The position numbers and the translations under genes are program-made. Of a stretch of DNA of 64,000 nucleotides, positions 12,001 through 23,564 are shown in pieces. The stretch is from Mycteria americana (lineage: Eukaryota > Chordata > Aves > Ciconiiformes > Ciconiidae): NCBI RefSeq assembly GCF_035582795.1, contig NC_134367.1, positions 52,917,562 to 52,981,561 on the forward strand, read 5' to 3'. The notes beneath the pieces were generated by a model. The model was not told where the DNA came from. It was given only the letters and a program-made list of their open reading frames with translations, and ran no database searches. The number at the start of each line of letters is the position of its first letter. Position 1 is the stretch's first letter.

Positions 12001-15000
12001 TCGTAGGTTAAAATAGTTAAATGGAGGAGTCATAGCTTTCTGTGACTTCCTCGTGTTTGAATAGAGGAAGAAAAGCCCAGCAGAGTACCACAGGCAAACG
12101 CGTGCATCAGCTATGCAAGTGTGAGATGGTTGCTGAGAGTTCTGTTCCAACATTCAGTCAAGAACTGTCAGAAAAATGCGCAATTTCAGTTAAATATGTG
12201 TGTTTGGCTTGCAAAGAGGTTGCAAAAGTGGCTCTTCAGAGGCTTGGAGGGTATTTTGGAAGGGGGTGTGTGTTTGGAAATACATTTGGTGATATGCCCC
12301 TGTCTGGATTTGGTGTTGATTCAGTGCTTTAAGGTCAAGATAATTTATGAGCAGGAAGGCAAAAAACAGAGGGACTAATCCCAAGATTATATCTCACACA
12401 TTTGCACTTCAATCGAAGCATTACTTTAACTGCTGAAATATGTCTGTCATAAAAGCAGTATATATATTTCCCTCAACAAAATGAGAGAAAGGAGGTAGTG
12501 ATGTACAGCTGTGGTTTTACAATGAAGACAAAAATTAATTATCCCAAAATAAGTTGTTTCGTTCCCAGTGGTCAAGATTTGGTAATGTTTCCTCTGTGCC
12601 GCTGCTGACTTACGTAGGGAAATAAAGGTCAGCTTTCCAATGCTGAGGCAGTTGTTGAAATAACTCACTGAAAATGCACACTGAAGCTGGGAATTTGGGA
12701 GTATTGTATTAAGTAAATATGTGTGTGAAGAAAAAAAAATCATGTATACACACTGGGCACAAATGCACTTTCTTGTCTGAAAGGGATTGGGAAAATAAAG
12801 GGGAAATCTATCTAAGGAATTATCTGTAAATAAAAAAGGAGAGAAGGGAAGAGATAGCTAAGGATCCTTAATGATCACTAAGGATCCTTTTTTAAAAAAT
12901 GAAGGCAGCCAATAGCGAGTGCTAGAGGCGTTGCTGAAGTTGTATTGGACAGTTGAGTTAAAGCATTTTTAATGTGTTAGGAACAAAAAATCATTGTCGT
13001 TGCAGCATAGATACACCAACATAGAAAGTTACTTAATCTGCATTAAATCTGATGCTGAGGTGGTGTAGTATGTGCTTCTCTTCTGTTCTTGGCATGAAGA
13101 ACAGTAATGCAGCCATCCCTAAAATACTATGAGTGGAATGGAAATCTTACTGTAGGCAGCGAGGAAAGATTTACGACATTATTTGCTGAAACTAAACCTC
13201 TTACAATCCCATAGCTGGATGACTTGGTTTCACGGTCATATAGGAACTAGTCGATCATCAGCTGACCACTGGTTTAAACTTCTGATAATTTCGGGGAAAA
13301 CATGGCAGCTAGAATAATTCTGATATTTTAAAAGGGGGTCCTTCAGGGAACTTTAATTCTTTTAACCTCAAAACAATGGGGTTGGGTCATTGAGAACAGT
13401 ATCAACAAATAATCAGAGCCTAGAAAGATTCGGAAAGTCAAATCAAGTTAGGTGGGTTTTTTTTTTTAAACTTCGTTACAGGGCAGTTTTTAAAAGGGCA
13501 GTTTTGCAATGTATGTGATGTTGCAGTATATGCAGGACACATTGGAGGCATTTGAGTTTGTTGCATCTTTTTAATAAAATATTGTACAGCTGTTAGAGAA
13601 TTTACATATATCAACACACAGTGAGTGATTAACAGAGCTGTATGAGCAAGTGTTTCAAGGGGATGGTTCTGGTCTTGATCTCTCTACAGTATTTTTCAGG
13701 GACCTGGTGGCAGAGCTCAGTGCTGAGCTCTGTGATTTGTACGTGCAATTATTCCAGCCTAGGATTGCTCCTGGGGGTGTCTCTCCTGACCTCCCAGAGG
13801 GGCAGAGCTGTAAAGTCCTCTCTGAGCTGCTGCTGTTTGAGGGGTGGGAGGAGATACAGTGGCTTTTTTGGCTTTACAACTGCTAAGTGCAGGTATAGGA
13901 ACTCTAGTACTTCTGGGAAGTACTGGATAAATAGCGTGTGTGTATATCTAGGAACTACGGTTGATACCCAGAATGAGGGGCTGCCTTGAGAAGCAGCAGT
14001 GCATAAAAAGGCTTTGGAGTTGGACATCCTCAGAAAAAATACCTGTAATGTTGGCTCTGGACATAATACTATAACAGGTTCTCTATCTACTCCACCTGGA
14101 GAAAAGATCTTCTCTGAGTCACTACTGGCTTGGTTTTAAGCAGTATCTTAGTCTTAAATAATAAATTGACGTGAAGTTGCTCTGTAGTAGGACTCTTGTG
14201 CCCAAATGTGAGAACATTAGGTATTTGCAGATGTTCCTAGGCTTGCAGTTGAGGGAACTAACTGGTTGTTCAGAAGCTGTTAGGCAAAGCTAATATGCTG
14301 CATAAAGCTTAGCTGGGTAACTAAAATGAGGCATCACAGCTGCAGCCAACTTGCAAATACTTACCTTCAACCACTTCTCCTGGCCTGAAGAGTATCTTAT
14401 GTAAAAACAAATAATGAGGAATTATGAAAAAGGGCATTACAGATAAAATGGCATGAAAAAATTGCCTGGCTTGATCTTTAAGACTGCAGTGGGAAATAAA
14501 AAAAAGAAATGAATTGTTATTTGAACCTTGAATCCAGCTGTCAATTTTAGCTTATGTGGACCTGGACATGCTCAACACTCTTCTGGTAAGTGCAGTTGCT
14601 CTTCTCATTAAGCAGCTCCTAAACTCATGTGTTTGTGACGAATACCTTCATCAAGTATTTTAAACACTACGAACTGGAACTCATGAGTTTTGCTCTTTTC
14701 CTTAACTGTAGGAATTTTTTTCCAAGAAATCAGATTGTTCTTTGTTTCTGTTTGGCTCTCATAACAAGAAGCGACCTAACAACCTGATAATAGGTAATAT
14801 GTCTCATTGGGGGTTTTTATTTGGATTAAAGGTCTAGTTTTCAATGAATATTTAAATAGCTGGATATTTTTATTTTTTTTTTTACTTTCAAAGGTCGCAT
14901 GTTTGACTATCACGTCCTAGACATGATTGAGCTAGGCATTGAGAAGTTTGTATCCCTAAAAGATGTCAAGGTAAGGAATTGCTAATTCAGTATTTCAGTG

Positions 15001-18000
15001 ACATCTACTGGTGGATTTTTTTTGGTGCATTGGCTTTTTCTGTGCTTTGAAGTAAGGACAGGAGTTGTTTAAAAAAGCGTTTCATGCAGTATATGAGGAT
15101 TGCTAATTTGTATACCCCAGAATGTTATTTTTATGCTCTGCTTTTTATTTTATTTTGGTTGTTTTGAGCAAGCTTTCAACTTTCTTTGCAAATTCTTTTT
15201 TTAGGCTTGGTTTATTCCTAATGTTTTCCTTTTTAATTAAAAAGAGTTACATTTACAAAATTCCTTAGGTTCTGCTCATGGTAGGTTCCTATATAAACTG
15301 GCGTAGGCTTTGAAAACTGAAATCCCTCTTCTCAAATTATAAGCAAGGAGGGTCACTCTGCTGACTAAGATGATTCTGAAACTTTCAGTAGCTTTCAGTA
15401 GCACATAAATGCCAGTTTTCAGGGAACTATACTTAATTCAGACAGGGAGCTAACATCTTGATTGTTTAAACCCAGAGAAAATTCACCTTTTATGGCTATG
15501 TTAAGCTCATTTTGGCAAACTAAAACATATTTCGTATGTGTGTACTTTTGTGTCAAGCAGTTCATCACTGCAAAAATAAGGAATTTTTATGGTCCTGATT
15601 CTCATCACAGTGTATAATTGGCAGGACAGTCTAGAGGGATAATGAAGAAATTATGGTTTATAAAGGTGAATCTTCCCCTTGAAGTCAGATTGTAGTGTGT
15701 ATCTTCACAACACTATTGATAGCAGGGAAGTTATAGTTAAGTAAATGTATTTGTTGGCCAGAATTAAAGTTAGGTGATTGACTAAACTATTCTTTTAGCC
15801 TTTTTCATGTATCTCCTGTGTCAGAAGTGTAATAGACTTGTTTGCCTCTAATTTTAGTTTCTTGTTGGTAGTTGCAGTCTAATTCACTCATTTTCACTGG
15901 AAGGTGTTATCTTATACATTTTATAGTAAAGAATGTCTCTCTTTTTTTAATCCAGCACAAAGAATAATACAATTCACCCTTTTAAAAATGAAGTCCTTCC
16001 ATACACATAGTGTTGTTCAATGAAAAAGAAGTGTCTATTCTGTCCATATTGATCACAGGTCACAACAATTTTTCATTCAGTGTTGAATGGCTAACCACCT
16101 ATTAAGTCAATATTATGTTCCCTAACACAGTCTGAATTTTTGTTCTGTTTTAAAATTCTTATTCTGCAGAACAGTAAATGTCCTGAAGGAACAAAACCTA
16201 TGTTGATATTTGCTGGTGACGTGTTTGATGTAAATGAAGAATACAGAAGACTGAAGAGCCTTCTTATTGGTCAGTATTTTGATTATTTGAGCAGTAGGAT
16301 TACATAAATCTGTAGTAATATGATATGTTGGGAAACGCTGGTTTGTCAAATGTTTGCTTATGTTCAGCACAGAAAGAAAACAAGAACAGACACTTGTAAG
16401 TTTCGTATCACATGAAATTAAAGTTAACTAATAATCATGACTGTTGGGTTGGGGGGAAGACTAGCCTAAAAGAGACTGAAGTTGAAACTTTGTGTTCACT
16501 AAAATTCATGACTTTGTGGGAAAATTCTGGCATTTTTCAAAAGGTCTTTACCTTGTAGTTGTACTGGATCATCACTTTTCTAATCAAATAATATTTTTGA
16601 AGTATTTAATTTGAAATCAGTGGATTAAGTTCAGAAAGTGGGATATTTTTGCTTACAAAAGCAAAATCAGTATAATTGAGCTTGTGTTTTTATAATGAAA
16701 GCATTTTCTATTAGAAATTTGACCAATTCTAACAAAAGTGCTATTGATTAGAGCACTTGGAAAGAACGTGTGCAGTAAAAATCAGCTGTAGATAATAGCT
16801 GTGTCATAACTTCAAGGCAGGCTTGGAGCTTAGTAAATAAACTGGCATAAAGTTTTTTACTATCTCAAGGTTGGAGGCTCTGGAAGATAAAGCACATTGT
16901 GGTTTTTTTCTGGGGAAATTTCTGCAAAAAATGATTATACTTTTCTTAGCGTAGCTTTCTGGGACATAAAAGTCATATGGTACTGTATCTCTTGACACTT
17001 AAAAGATGCATATTGCTTGGTAGAAGTAGAACTAGTAAGTAGGGTGATGTGTTTTTTCTTTTTAATGGGTTTCCTAAAAGTAGATTTTTTTTTTTTTTGG
17101 TAAATGGTAAAATGCTGAAACTGGCCCAATAAGAACTGTCTTGTTCTTTCAGTTCCATTCTTGGGTTGTACCAATTCATAATCTTACAGTTTTGCAAGAT
17201 CTCCCTTTCATATAAAATAAATCTTGGTTGGGCTCTTTTTTTCTAGGCAAACAGACAAATGATTGCTCTTTAGAAACAGACCTTAAAAAGCAGATTTTTT
17301 TTTTTTTCCCCTTAGTATTATAATTCCTTAAAGCAAGATGTTTGATCTGGAATGAGACTGAAAAGGGAGCAGGAGAGGGGAAAATTTGCATCCTCTCAAT
17401 ACAGCTGACTGGTTCTTGGGAATAGATGAAAGGCTAGTAACTGTGCTTATACACCTTTGAAGGTGGGTGAATGTTGAATACGAAGATAAGTGAGTTTTAA
17501 TACTGCATGTTTGTGTCACTCTAAATTAATATTTACACTGCAGGAAGCAGGGGCATTATTTTCTGAAGTGTATCTTGTTCAGGCATTTGCACAATGTTGG
17601 TGACTGGCATCCAGATGTGCTCATGCACCCTGGGATCAAACAGCTTGATACCTTAAATGGAAGACATGCATCGTTAGATAGTTGCCAAATGACTAACTAG
17701 TCTTTCGTGTCCTGTTTCTTTTGATGTTCATCTGTCCTTTCTCCTCTCCTATTTATTTGGCTTTAATAACTCTGCAGTCAAATGTACTCCAATCGACACC
17801 CAATCTTTCTTCTTGAATGTACTCCAAGTACTCCAGGTCTTAATGTTCTGCTGACTTCTTTGAAATACCTAGATGCAAAACAATAGACAAAGGAAAAGAT
17901 TAAGGAGTGTAAAGGCTTGAACGTACCACTAACCAGTTAAAGTCATTTGGGTAATAATTTGACCTGCTTCAAAACTGCCCTTAACTGATAGGGAAGAACT

Positions 18001-21000
18001 GATTCTTTCTGTTCTTGCAAAAGATAGTGCTTTTAAGCTGCTGCTCTATTGCTAAGAAAGATAGAAAAATGTCTTTATAACAACAGCAAATGTTTTGTTA
18101 CTGTAGCAGTGTTGTTGGGATCCCAGAGGGAATATTAGATAGCTAACAGCTTCTTATTGCCAAAGCAATGTGATGCTGGTGAACAACCAAGCTTTCATTG
18201 GCTTTTGTGGTATCAAAAGAGTTTATGCATGTTTGGATTATCATCTTACAGCAGTTTCTTTGTAAAATTAAAAGCAAGGGTGAATTATTGTCTTCATGGT
18301 AACCAAACCCTGTAGTCTGCTTAAATTGTGAAGTGGAAGAAGTTATTTAGGAGAAATAAATGGCAGCTGCATTTTTCTTGAGGGACCTGGAAGACAAAGA
18401 CATCCCATTCATTCTGTTCTGGTTTTCATTGCCTACTGATATGGTAGTGTAGGAATTAATTTACGATGTAAGTCCTTGGAATGCAGTTCATGAAGTTCTA
18501 ATAACTTTTTATGCTTGTATTTATAAAATGTTAATCCCTTACAACACTGCCTGCTTGCTAGTTCTGTTATTGCACAGCCATTTCATCCTAAAAATGGCTA
18601 GGCGCTATGTGACTTCCTTATACACTTTCTAAAATGTTGGTTTCCAGGAGATCTCTATGATTTTAGATTGACCATCAGCTTGTTCTTCATACGGCCTTCC
18701 TCACACAAACTTTTTTGAGTGTCTTGAAAGGTTTGTAGGTTTCTTCTGGCCACGAAAGGGGATGGCTGGGAAATGCCTGGGATGGAGTTTGAACTCCCCT
18801 AGTGCTAACCATAGCCATGTAAGTTACAGTGTTATCAGCTTTTGGATACAAAGTGATACAAAAAGAAGTGTACAGACTCTTGTTCCAAAATAATTTAGGA
18901 ATTTAATTTGGAAATGGAAAGGTCCTGTGAAGCTCTCTGCAGGAAAAAGTAAATTAGAAGTTCTGGAAACATGTTGAGGACAAGGGGGAGAAAGAACTAG
19001 GACTGGAAAGAAAGGAGAAAGCAAGTCTCTAGTCCAACCAAAGCAAGAGTTGTAAATTAAGAGTGCATTAAAAAAACTTCAACACTCTGGGTATACTGAA
19101 GTGTAAAGTTTCTGCAGCTGTTCAGCATTGCCAGGAAACAGAAATTCCTGACCACCTGCATTTGTTGGAAGAGATCACTCTGTGGGTAAAAAGAGGTATG
19201 ATGCCACAGGAAAGTACAAAAGGGAGACGTTGCCAATAAAACCACTGTAAATGTAAGCTTGTATACCCGCAGAGAGCTAGTCAAAGGGAAAATATATGCC
19301 AGAAGTGAACAAAATATTTTATTTGCAACTTTTCCTCTTAACTACAAGCTCAACCCACAAGAGGAGGAGAGAGTATGTAATTGACCAAGGAAATTTCCTG
19401 GCTAGACTCCAGCTGATATCTGCCAGCAAGACTTTGTTTTGGATGTCACTCCAGTGCTGACACTCTTGAAAAAGGTAGTGGAGGAAAAGACAACTAGCCG
19501 AGGGATCTGAAAATGGGACAGAACGGAAAAGACTGATGTGTTTTGCATCTGTTAGCAGTTCTCCTATGTTTCAGCATTGCCCTGTCATGTTTATTAGCAC
19601 ACCTTGTTCCCTCAGTCAAGGTCACATTCTTTCTCCACCCTCTGCATATGTTGGACAGATTGCCGTGCTTATTGCAAGCTCTCTGCACAGTATTTTTTTC
19701 ATAGCCTGATATAAGAACCTCGCTAGAGATGGCTCATTTTGTATTTAACTTGTATTTCAGTGTTCTCTTTGCAAACTAAGCAAGTATTTCAACTGTCTTA
19801 TTTTTATAGTTGTGTTGCTTATTAAATAGAGAAAACACTAATTGTGACATCGAATACTGCTTTACGTAAAGGACAGAAGTGCTTTGTTATGGGGGAGGTA
19901 TGAAAGAAACAATGTATCTAAACTTTTTCCCCACGTCAGTGAGAGAGAATGTTGGTAAGAGTAGACAAGATACAGTTTCAATCTGTTTTGTACTGGTTTT
20001 GATCCTCCTTTGTACTCATCCAAATCTGGTTCTGATTAAGAATCTTAAGTATCAGTTTGTTGAATGATGTCTTTAAACAGGTATCTGAACTAATGGCTTC
20101 TCTGTATTGATCTATGTTTAGCTGAGCATGAACTGGCCTAAACACAAAATAAGATACACTTCAATTTTCTGATTTTTAGAGCTGAATATTTAGAAGAATA
20201 AACAATGCAGTTGTCCCAATTAGCTTAATAAAACCAAGTAACTCCTCTGCAAGTATATTTGCTCTTCTCCATGCACTTATTTTTAGGTAGCGTGTATATT
20301 GCTACCAAATTATCTCTGGGAAGTCACTGTATTCCTGTCAGGATTTCTACACACATTCGGTTTCACCAGTGTGGGAGCTAACACCTGGAATGTTAAGTTT
20401 CTCTCCCGTGTTTTGCAGTTTTAAGTAGCAGCTATTGCATGAGATTCCCATTAAAAATACGGATTCAGCTTTTCTAGAGCCATCCCATGTATAGCTTTGC
20501 TTAGTTAGATGCAATAAAAATATCTATATAGGCAAGTAGTTCACATCAGTGATGTGAAGCGGGTCCATTATGAAACAAACCGATTTGTTATAGTCATCTG
20601 TTGGTTTGGTTTTCAGCCAAGAAACCTGGCATTTATTCTTTTTAAATATTCTTGCAGATTTCTTCAGAGGTCCTAGTGTGCCCAGCATTCGTCTGGCTGG
20701 TTTAGAGTATGTTTTGCATTTCACAGCTGTAGATGGGAAAATCTACATGCGAAGCTATAAGTGAGTATGTGTTTTATCTGTTTGTTTGCTTTTTGGTACA
20801 CTTGTCAACTTTTCCTCAAATTTAGCCCGTAGTTGTGTAATTGAACTGGCTTGAGCAATAGTTTGCTGCATTTAAAACATGTAACGTGTAGAGGTGTTGC
20901 AGCATAACACAGAGTAACTTGTACAGCAGAAGGAAAACACTTAAGCCCTAAACCTGCTGCTTCCATCCTCGTTTTGCTCCCCTTTCTTGCTAGGAGGATT

Positions 21001-22415
21001 GCTCTTTCAAATAGTTGGATTAATAAGGTGGTGTGAATTAATTTGGTGAATTCAGAGTACGGTCTTAGACTTCATAGATTTAGTCTGTCCTCAGGCTGAT
21101 TTCTAGGACTCTCCTCACTTAGGTGTTTGTCAGAGAACGACAGGTGGTAGGCTGCAGCCGGCGATACACAAGGAAAAACAGGAAAAGGCAGGACAAGACA
21201 ATCTTTCTTGCTGCATTGGTGTTCACCCTCACAGTTCATGGCCTTGCCTTAGCAGGCTGTGAGCATTCATAGCTTGTGTTCCATGCGATTTTCTTTTCTC
21301 CTATAACAAAATCACTTTTATCAGTCTCATTCTTCAAAACAAACAAAAAACTTTCCCGGTTAGTTCTCAGATAATTTTGCTGTAAATGATAGTAAATATT
21401 TTTCACATCTATTAATACCCAGGGCACTATTTTGAATTTGAGGAGTGATACAGCTTTCAGGGTACTGGGGCTGAGTTTTAACAGTAATACTGATAATATT
21501 AGTCTCATTTAAAAAAAAAAAGTTACTTTGGCTAGGTTATATTCTGTGTGTGTTCAAATTGTGAATGAACAGATTTAATACATTGTGAATTGTAATTGAC
21601 AGACATCTTTCTCAATAATAGAGTTAGCAATAGCAATCATTTTTAATAGTCTTCTGAAGCTGCCCTTTAGGAAGATGCATAAATCTTTATCACAGAGGAC
21701 AATGTTGATTTTGGTTGTTTTTCCCCTCTAGGGTACTTCTGAAGAAATCTGGCTGTAAAATACCAAGAATTGAACTGGAGGAGATGGGACCTTCATTAGA
21801 TCTGGTTATGAGGAGGACACATTTAGCTTCAGATGACCTTTATAAGCTGTCTTTAAAACAACCAAAAGCCCTGAAGGTACATACCTTGGAAAGTATATTA
21901 CTTCCAGATCTATATGTGAAAAAGAGCAAAAGCTGAAGTATTAATTATTGTATATTCGACCAAAGCTTACTTTTGTATAGGCCAGCTGATATTTCTGGGG
22001 CCATAGCATTCTGCGGTGGTCAGTTGGCATACAAACTCTCCACTGGTAGCATATAAGAGCAGAACAAATCTTAATCTCTAAGCTCCAAACAATGGATGCG
22101 GCCTTGCTTTTAGGCACTTGATTTGGTAGTTTAATCACTGGTGAACGTGGTGATGGTAAGGCCAGGTATCTGGCTTCTTACCAGAGCTCCTGGCACTCTC
22201 TACTCAGAAATACTAATGTTCGTCTTCCCTTGCAGCCTAAGAAGAAAAAGAATATCTCCCATGATGTGTTCGGTACAACTTATGGTCGAATCCACATGCA
22301 GAAGCAAGATCTTGGTAAACTGCAGACACGAAAAATGAAAGGGTTAAAAAAGAGGCCAGCAGAGAAGTCAGCTGAAGATGGTGGGGTTAGTCCCAAAAAG
22401 TCAAAATCAGCTTGA
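8717..22415 (+). CDS. RPF2: Ribosome production factor 2 homolog (Brix-domain protein), complete
   Basis: Ten coding exons (8717-8739, 9800-9932, 10797-10834, 11560-11599, 14712-14793, 14894-14970, 16170-16269, 20658-20760, 21732-21876, 22236-22415) join to 921 nt, which is 306 residues plus TGA and equals the human length. RPF2 acts in the nucleolus with RRS1 to load the 5S RNP (5S rRNA, RPL5, RPL11) onto the pre-60S particle and is needed for 27S/ITS2 processing. The protein begins MDALDRVVKPKTKRAKRFLE and carries a Brix domain at roughly residues 30-235, with family signatures LIKGGN, LFLFGSHNKKRPNN, MLIFAGD, RRLKSLL and FFRGP. The C terminus is Lys-rich (PKKKKN, then KMKGLKKRP), consistent with nucleolar targeting and RNA contact. 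The start ATG has a strong context (G at -3, G at +4). Introns 4 (3.1 kb) and 7 (4.4 kb) are the largest. No frameshift or premature stop is seen. Confidence 0.97.
9800..9932 (+). CDS. RPF2: RPF2 exon 2 (residues 8-52)
   Basis: Acceptor TTACAG ends at 9799, and donor GTAAGT is at 9933. It encodes the basic leader KPKTKRAKRFLEKREPK and the start of the Brix domain (LIKGGN). Confidence 0.97.
10797..10834 (+). CDS. RPF2: RPF2 exon 3 (residues 53-64)
   Basis: This 38-nt micro-like exon encodes YAVKKPFAVLYK and ends in a split Lys codon. Acceptor TTTTGCAG ends at 10796, and donor GTAAGT is at 10835. Confidence 0.95.
11560..11599 (+). CDS. RPF2: RPF2 exon 4 (residues 65-78)
   Basis: This 40-nt exon encodes KKNITRPFEDQTSL after a very long pyrimidine tract (about 11510-11557). 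Donor GTAAGT is at 11600. Confidence 0.95.
12860..12889. repeat. Duplicated 10-bp palindrome AAGGATCCTT
   Basis: Two copies of the perfect palindrome AAGGATCCTT lie at 12860-12869 and 12880-12889, separated by ATGATCACT-type spacer sequence in RPF2 intron 4. The arms can also pair with each other. Confidence 0.85.
13640..13990. other. GC-richer block in RPF2 intron 4 with a 22-bp palindrome
   Basis: This part of intron 4 is visibly richer in G and C than its surroundings and is open in two + strand frames (13642-13989 and 13650-13886) and one - frame. It contains the inverted repeat CAGAGCTCAG (13711-13720), spacer TG, CTGAGCTCTG (13723-13732). No known protein motif is recognised. It may be an old repeat or a regulatory block. 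Confidence 0.35.
14712..14793 (+). CDS. RPF2: RPF2 exon 5 (residues 79-105)
   Basis: It encodes EFFSKKSDCSLFLFGSHNKK and then RPNNLII, a hallmark Brix segment. Acceptor CTGTAG ends at 14711; the donor is GTAATA at 14794, slightly non-consensus. Confidence 0.97.
14894..14970 (+). CDS. RPF2: RPF2 exon 6 (residues 106-131)
   Basis: It encodes GRMFDYHVLDMIELGIEKF and then VSLKDVK. Acceptor TTCAAAG ends at 14893, and donor GTAAGG is at 14971. Intron 5 is only 100 nt. Confidence 0.97.
16170..16269 (+). CDS. RPF2: RPF2 exon 7 (residues 132-164)
   Basis: It encodes NSKCPEGTKPMLIFAGDVFD and continues to RRLKSLLI. Acceptor TCTGCAG ends at 16169, and donor GTCAGT is at 16270. Confidence 0.97.
16270..20657 (+). 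other. RPF2: RPF2 intron 7 (4.4 kb)
   Basis: This is an AT-rich intron with T-runs near 17086-17098 and 17297-17308. I see no exon, RNA gene or clear transposon. Several short open frames on the - strand have no recognisable content. Confidence 0.6.
20658..20760 (+). CDS. RPF2: RPF2 exon 8 (residues 165-198)
   Basis: It encodes DFFRGPSVPSIRLAGLEYVL and continues to KIYMRSYK. Acceptor CTTGCAG ends at 20657, and donor GTGAGT is at 20761. Confidence 0.97.
21732..21876 (+). CDS. RPF2: RPF2 exon 9 (residues 199-247)
   Basis: It encodes LLKKSGCKIPRIELEEMGPS and the RRTHLASDDLYKLS motif near the end of the Brix domain. Acceptor CTCTAG ends at 21731, and donor GTACAT is at 21877. Confidence 0.97.
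22236..22415 (+). CDS. RPF2: RPF2 exon 10 (residues 248-306, stop)
   Basis: Acceptor CCTTGCAG ends at 22235, and TGA is at 22413-22415. It encodes PKKKKNISHDVFGTTYGRIH, the MQKQDLGKLQTRKMKGLKKR block and a short Lys/Ser tail (SPKKSKSA) that differs from mammals in sequence but not in overall length. Confidence 0.97.
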   Translation, partial: PKKKKNISHDVFGTTYGRIHMQKQDLGKLQTRKMKGLKKRPAEKSAEDGGVSPKKSKSA

Positions 22416-22602
22416 TAGTCTGGAACAGCTTTGAAAACTTATTTGTACCTTCAAATTTAGTATGTATATTGTAATATAAATGTCAGACATAAAAGATTCA
22501 GCTGCTGTTAGCTTTAGTTTTATAAAAAAATCTTTTTAATGATTTGCCATTTTAAAGGGAACATGGGGGTATTGAGCTTTAACATGGAACTTGGTTATTT
22601 AA

Positions 22603-22608
22603 AATAAA
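22603..22608 (+). terminator. RPF2: Polyadenylation signal AATAAA of RPF2
   Basis: A canonical AATAAA lies 188 nt after the stop codon and is followed by TGTGATATA and T-rich sequence. An earlier weaker ACATAAAAG sits near 22486. Confidence 0.75.
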
Positions 22609-23511
22609 AAATGTGATATAACTTGCTTAGTTTTTCAAAGCTGAGTATTTATTCTCTTGGTGTTAGCACACATGTTAGTCAAGCAGGTGACTCATTTCCC
22701 AAAGAGTTTTAGGGCTATTACGTTGGGAACCCTTGATCAATCAACTCATCTCATAAATGCTGTGCAGGACCAGAGGAGTGTATATGCATAACATACACAA
22801 CACAACTTCTCAGTTCATTTATTATGCATTCCAGGTTTTGCACAACTCAATCACCTATAAACCATTTTCTAAATTGTGAACTCACAATATGTGTCTGATG
22901 CCAGAGTATGTTTTTAACGATTGCACCAAGCCCTGCTTTACATTTGCAGAATCAGGAGCGATAACGGTGTTTTTACTGTGTTCATCACTATGGTAGCAAA
23001 GTACCTGATGTTTGCTTTAGGCATAAATGAAACCTTTACAGTTTGAATTTCAATCATTGATGCTTGATTTGTGCCCGGAATGGAAGTATGTGAAGCAACC
23101 ATGAAAGGTACAAGTCTTTTCATCTTGCCCTGCTTTCCTCCTAAGTTTGTGCTCATGAGTTAGCGAAGACTCAATTAAAGACTTGGGTAAAGGAGATGAG
23201 AGTTTAAGAGCTTAGTGAGACTTTGGGGTGTTCTATGTTTTGGAACATACTGAAAAACCTTGCTTTTTTTCTTCTGCCTGTCTCTTTGGAAGCTATTACT
23301 CTGCCCTTTAGTATAATTATGATAAAACTGTAGGCACTTTATCATCGACACAGCAAGCTTGCTCATCCTAGTTATGTTTTTAATACTTTATTTTTTCTTG
23401 TTAGTTTTCTCAGTGTAATCAGCTGAAGTGTCACATTAGAAATAGGCGGTTTGTTATTTTTACTTGTCTTCTGCATCCTGGATGGAAGCAGTTGGGCAGC
23501 TTTGCTCTCCT

Positions 23512-23564
23512 TATATAAGAGCTGAGCTCTTATATACTGCAGCTGTGCAACTGCAGCTGTGCAA
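23512..23564. repeat. 25-bp perfect palindrome abutting a 14-bp tandem duplication with E-boxes
   Basis: TATATAAGAGCT (23512-23523), a single G, and AGCTCTTATATA (23525-23536) form a perfect 12-bp inverted repeat. It is directly followed by CTGCAGCTGTGCAA twice in tandem (23537-23550 and 23551-23564). Each tandem unit holds an E-box CAGCTG, and a CACGTG lies just downstream (23571-23576). It lies about 0.9 kb past the RPF2 3' end. Confidence 0.9.

Noticed and set aside
15382..15401. Tandem CTTTCAGTAG twice
   Set aside because: It is a short exact slippage duplication in an RPF2 intron and too small to be of separate interest.
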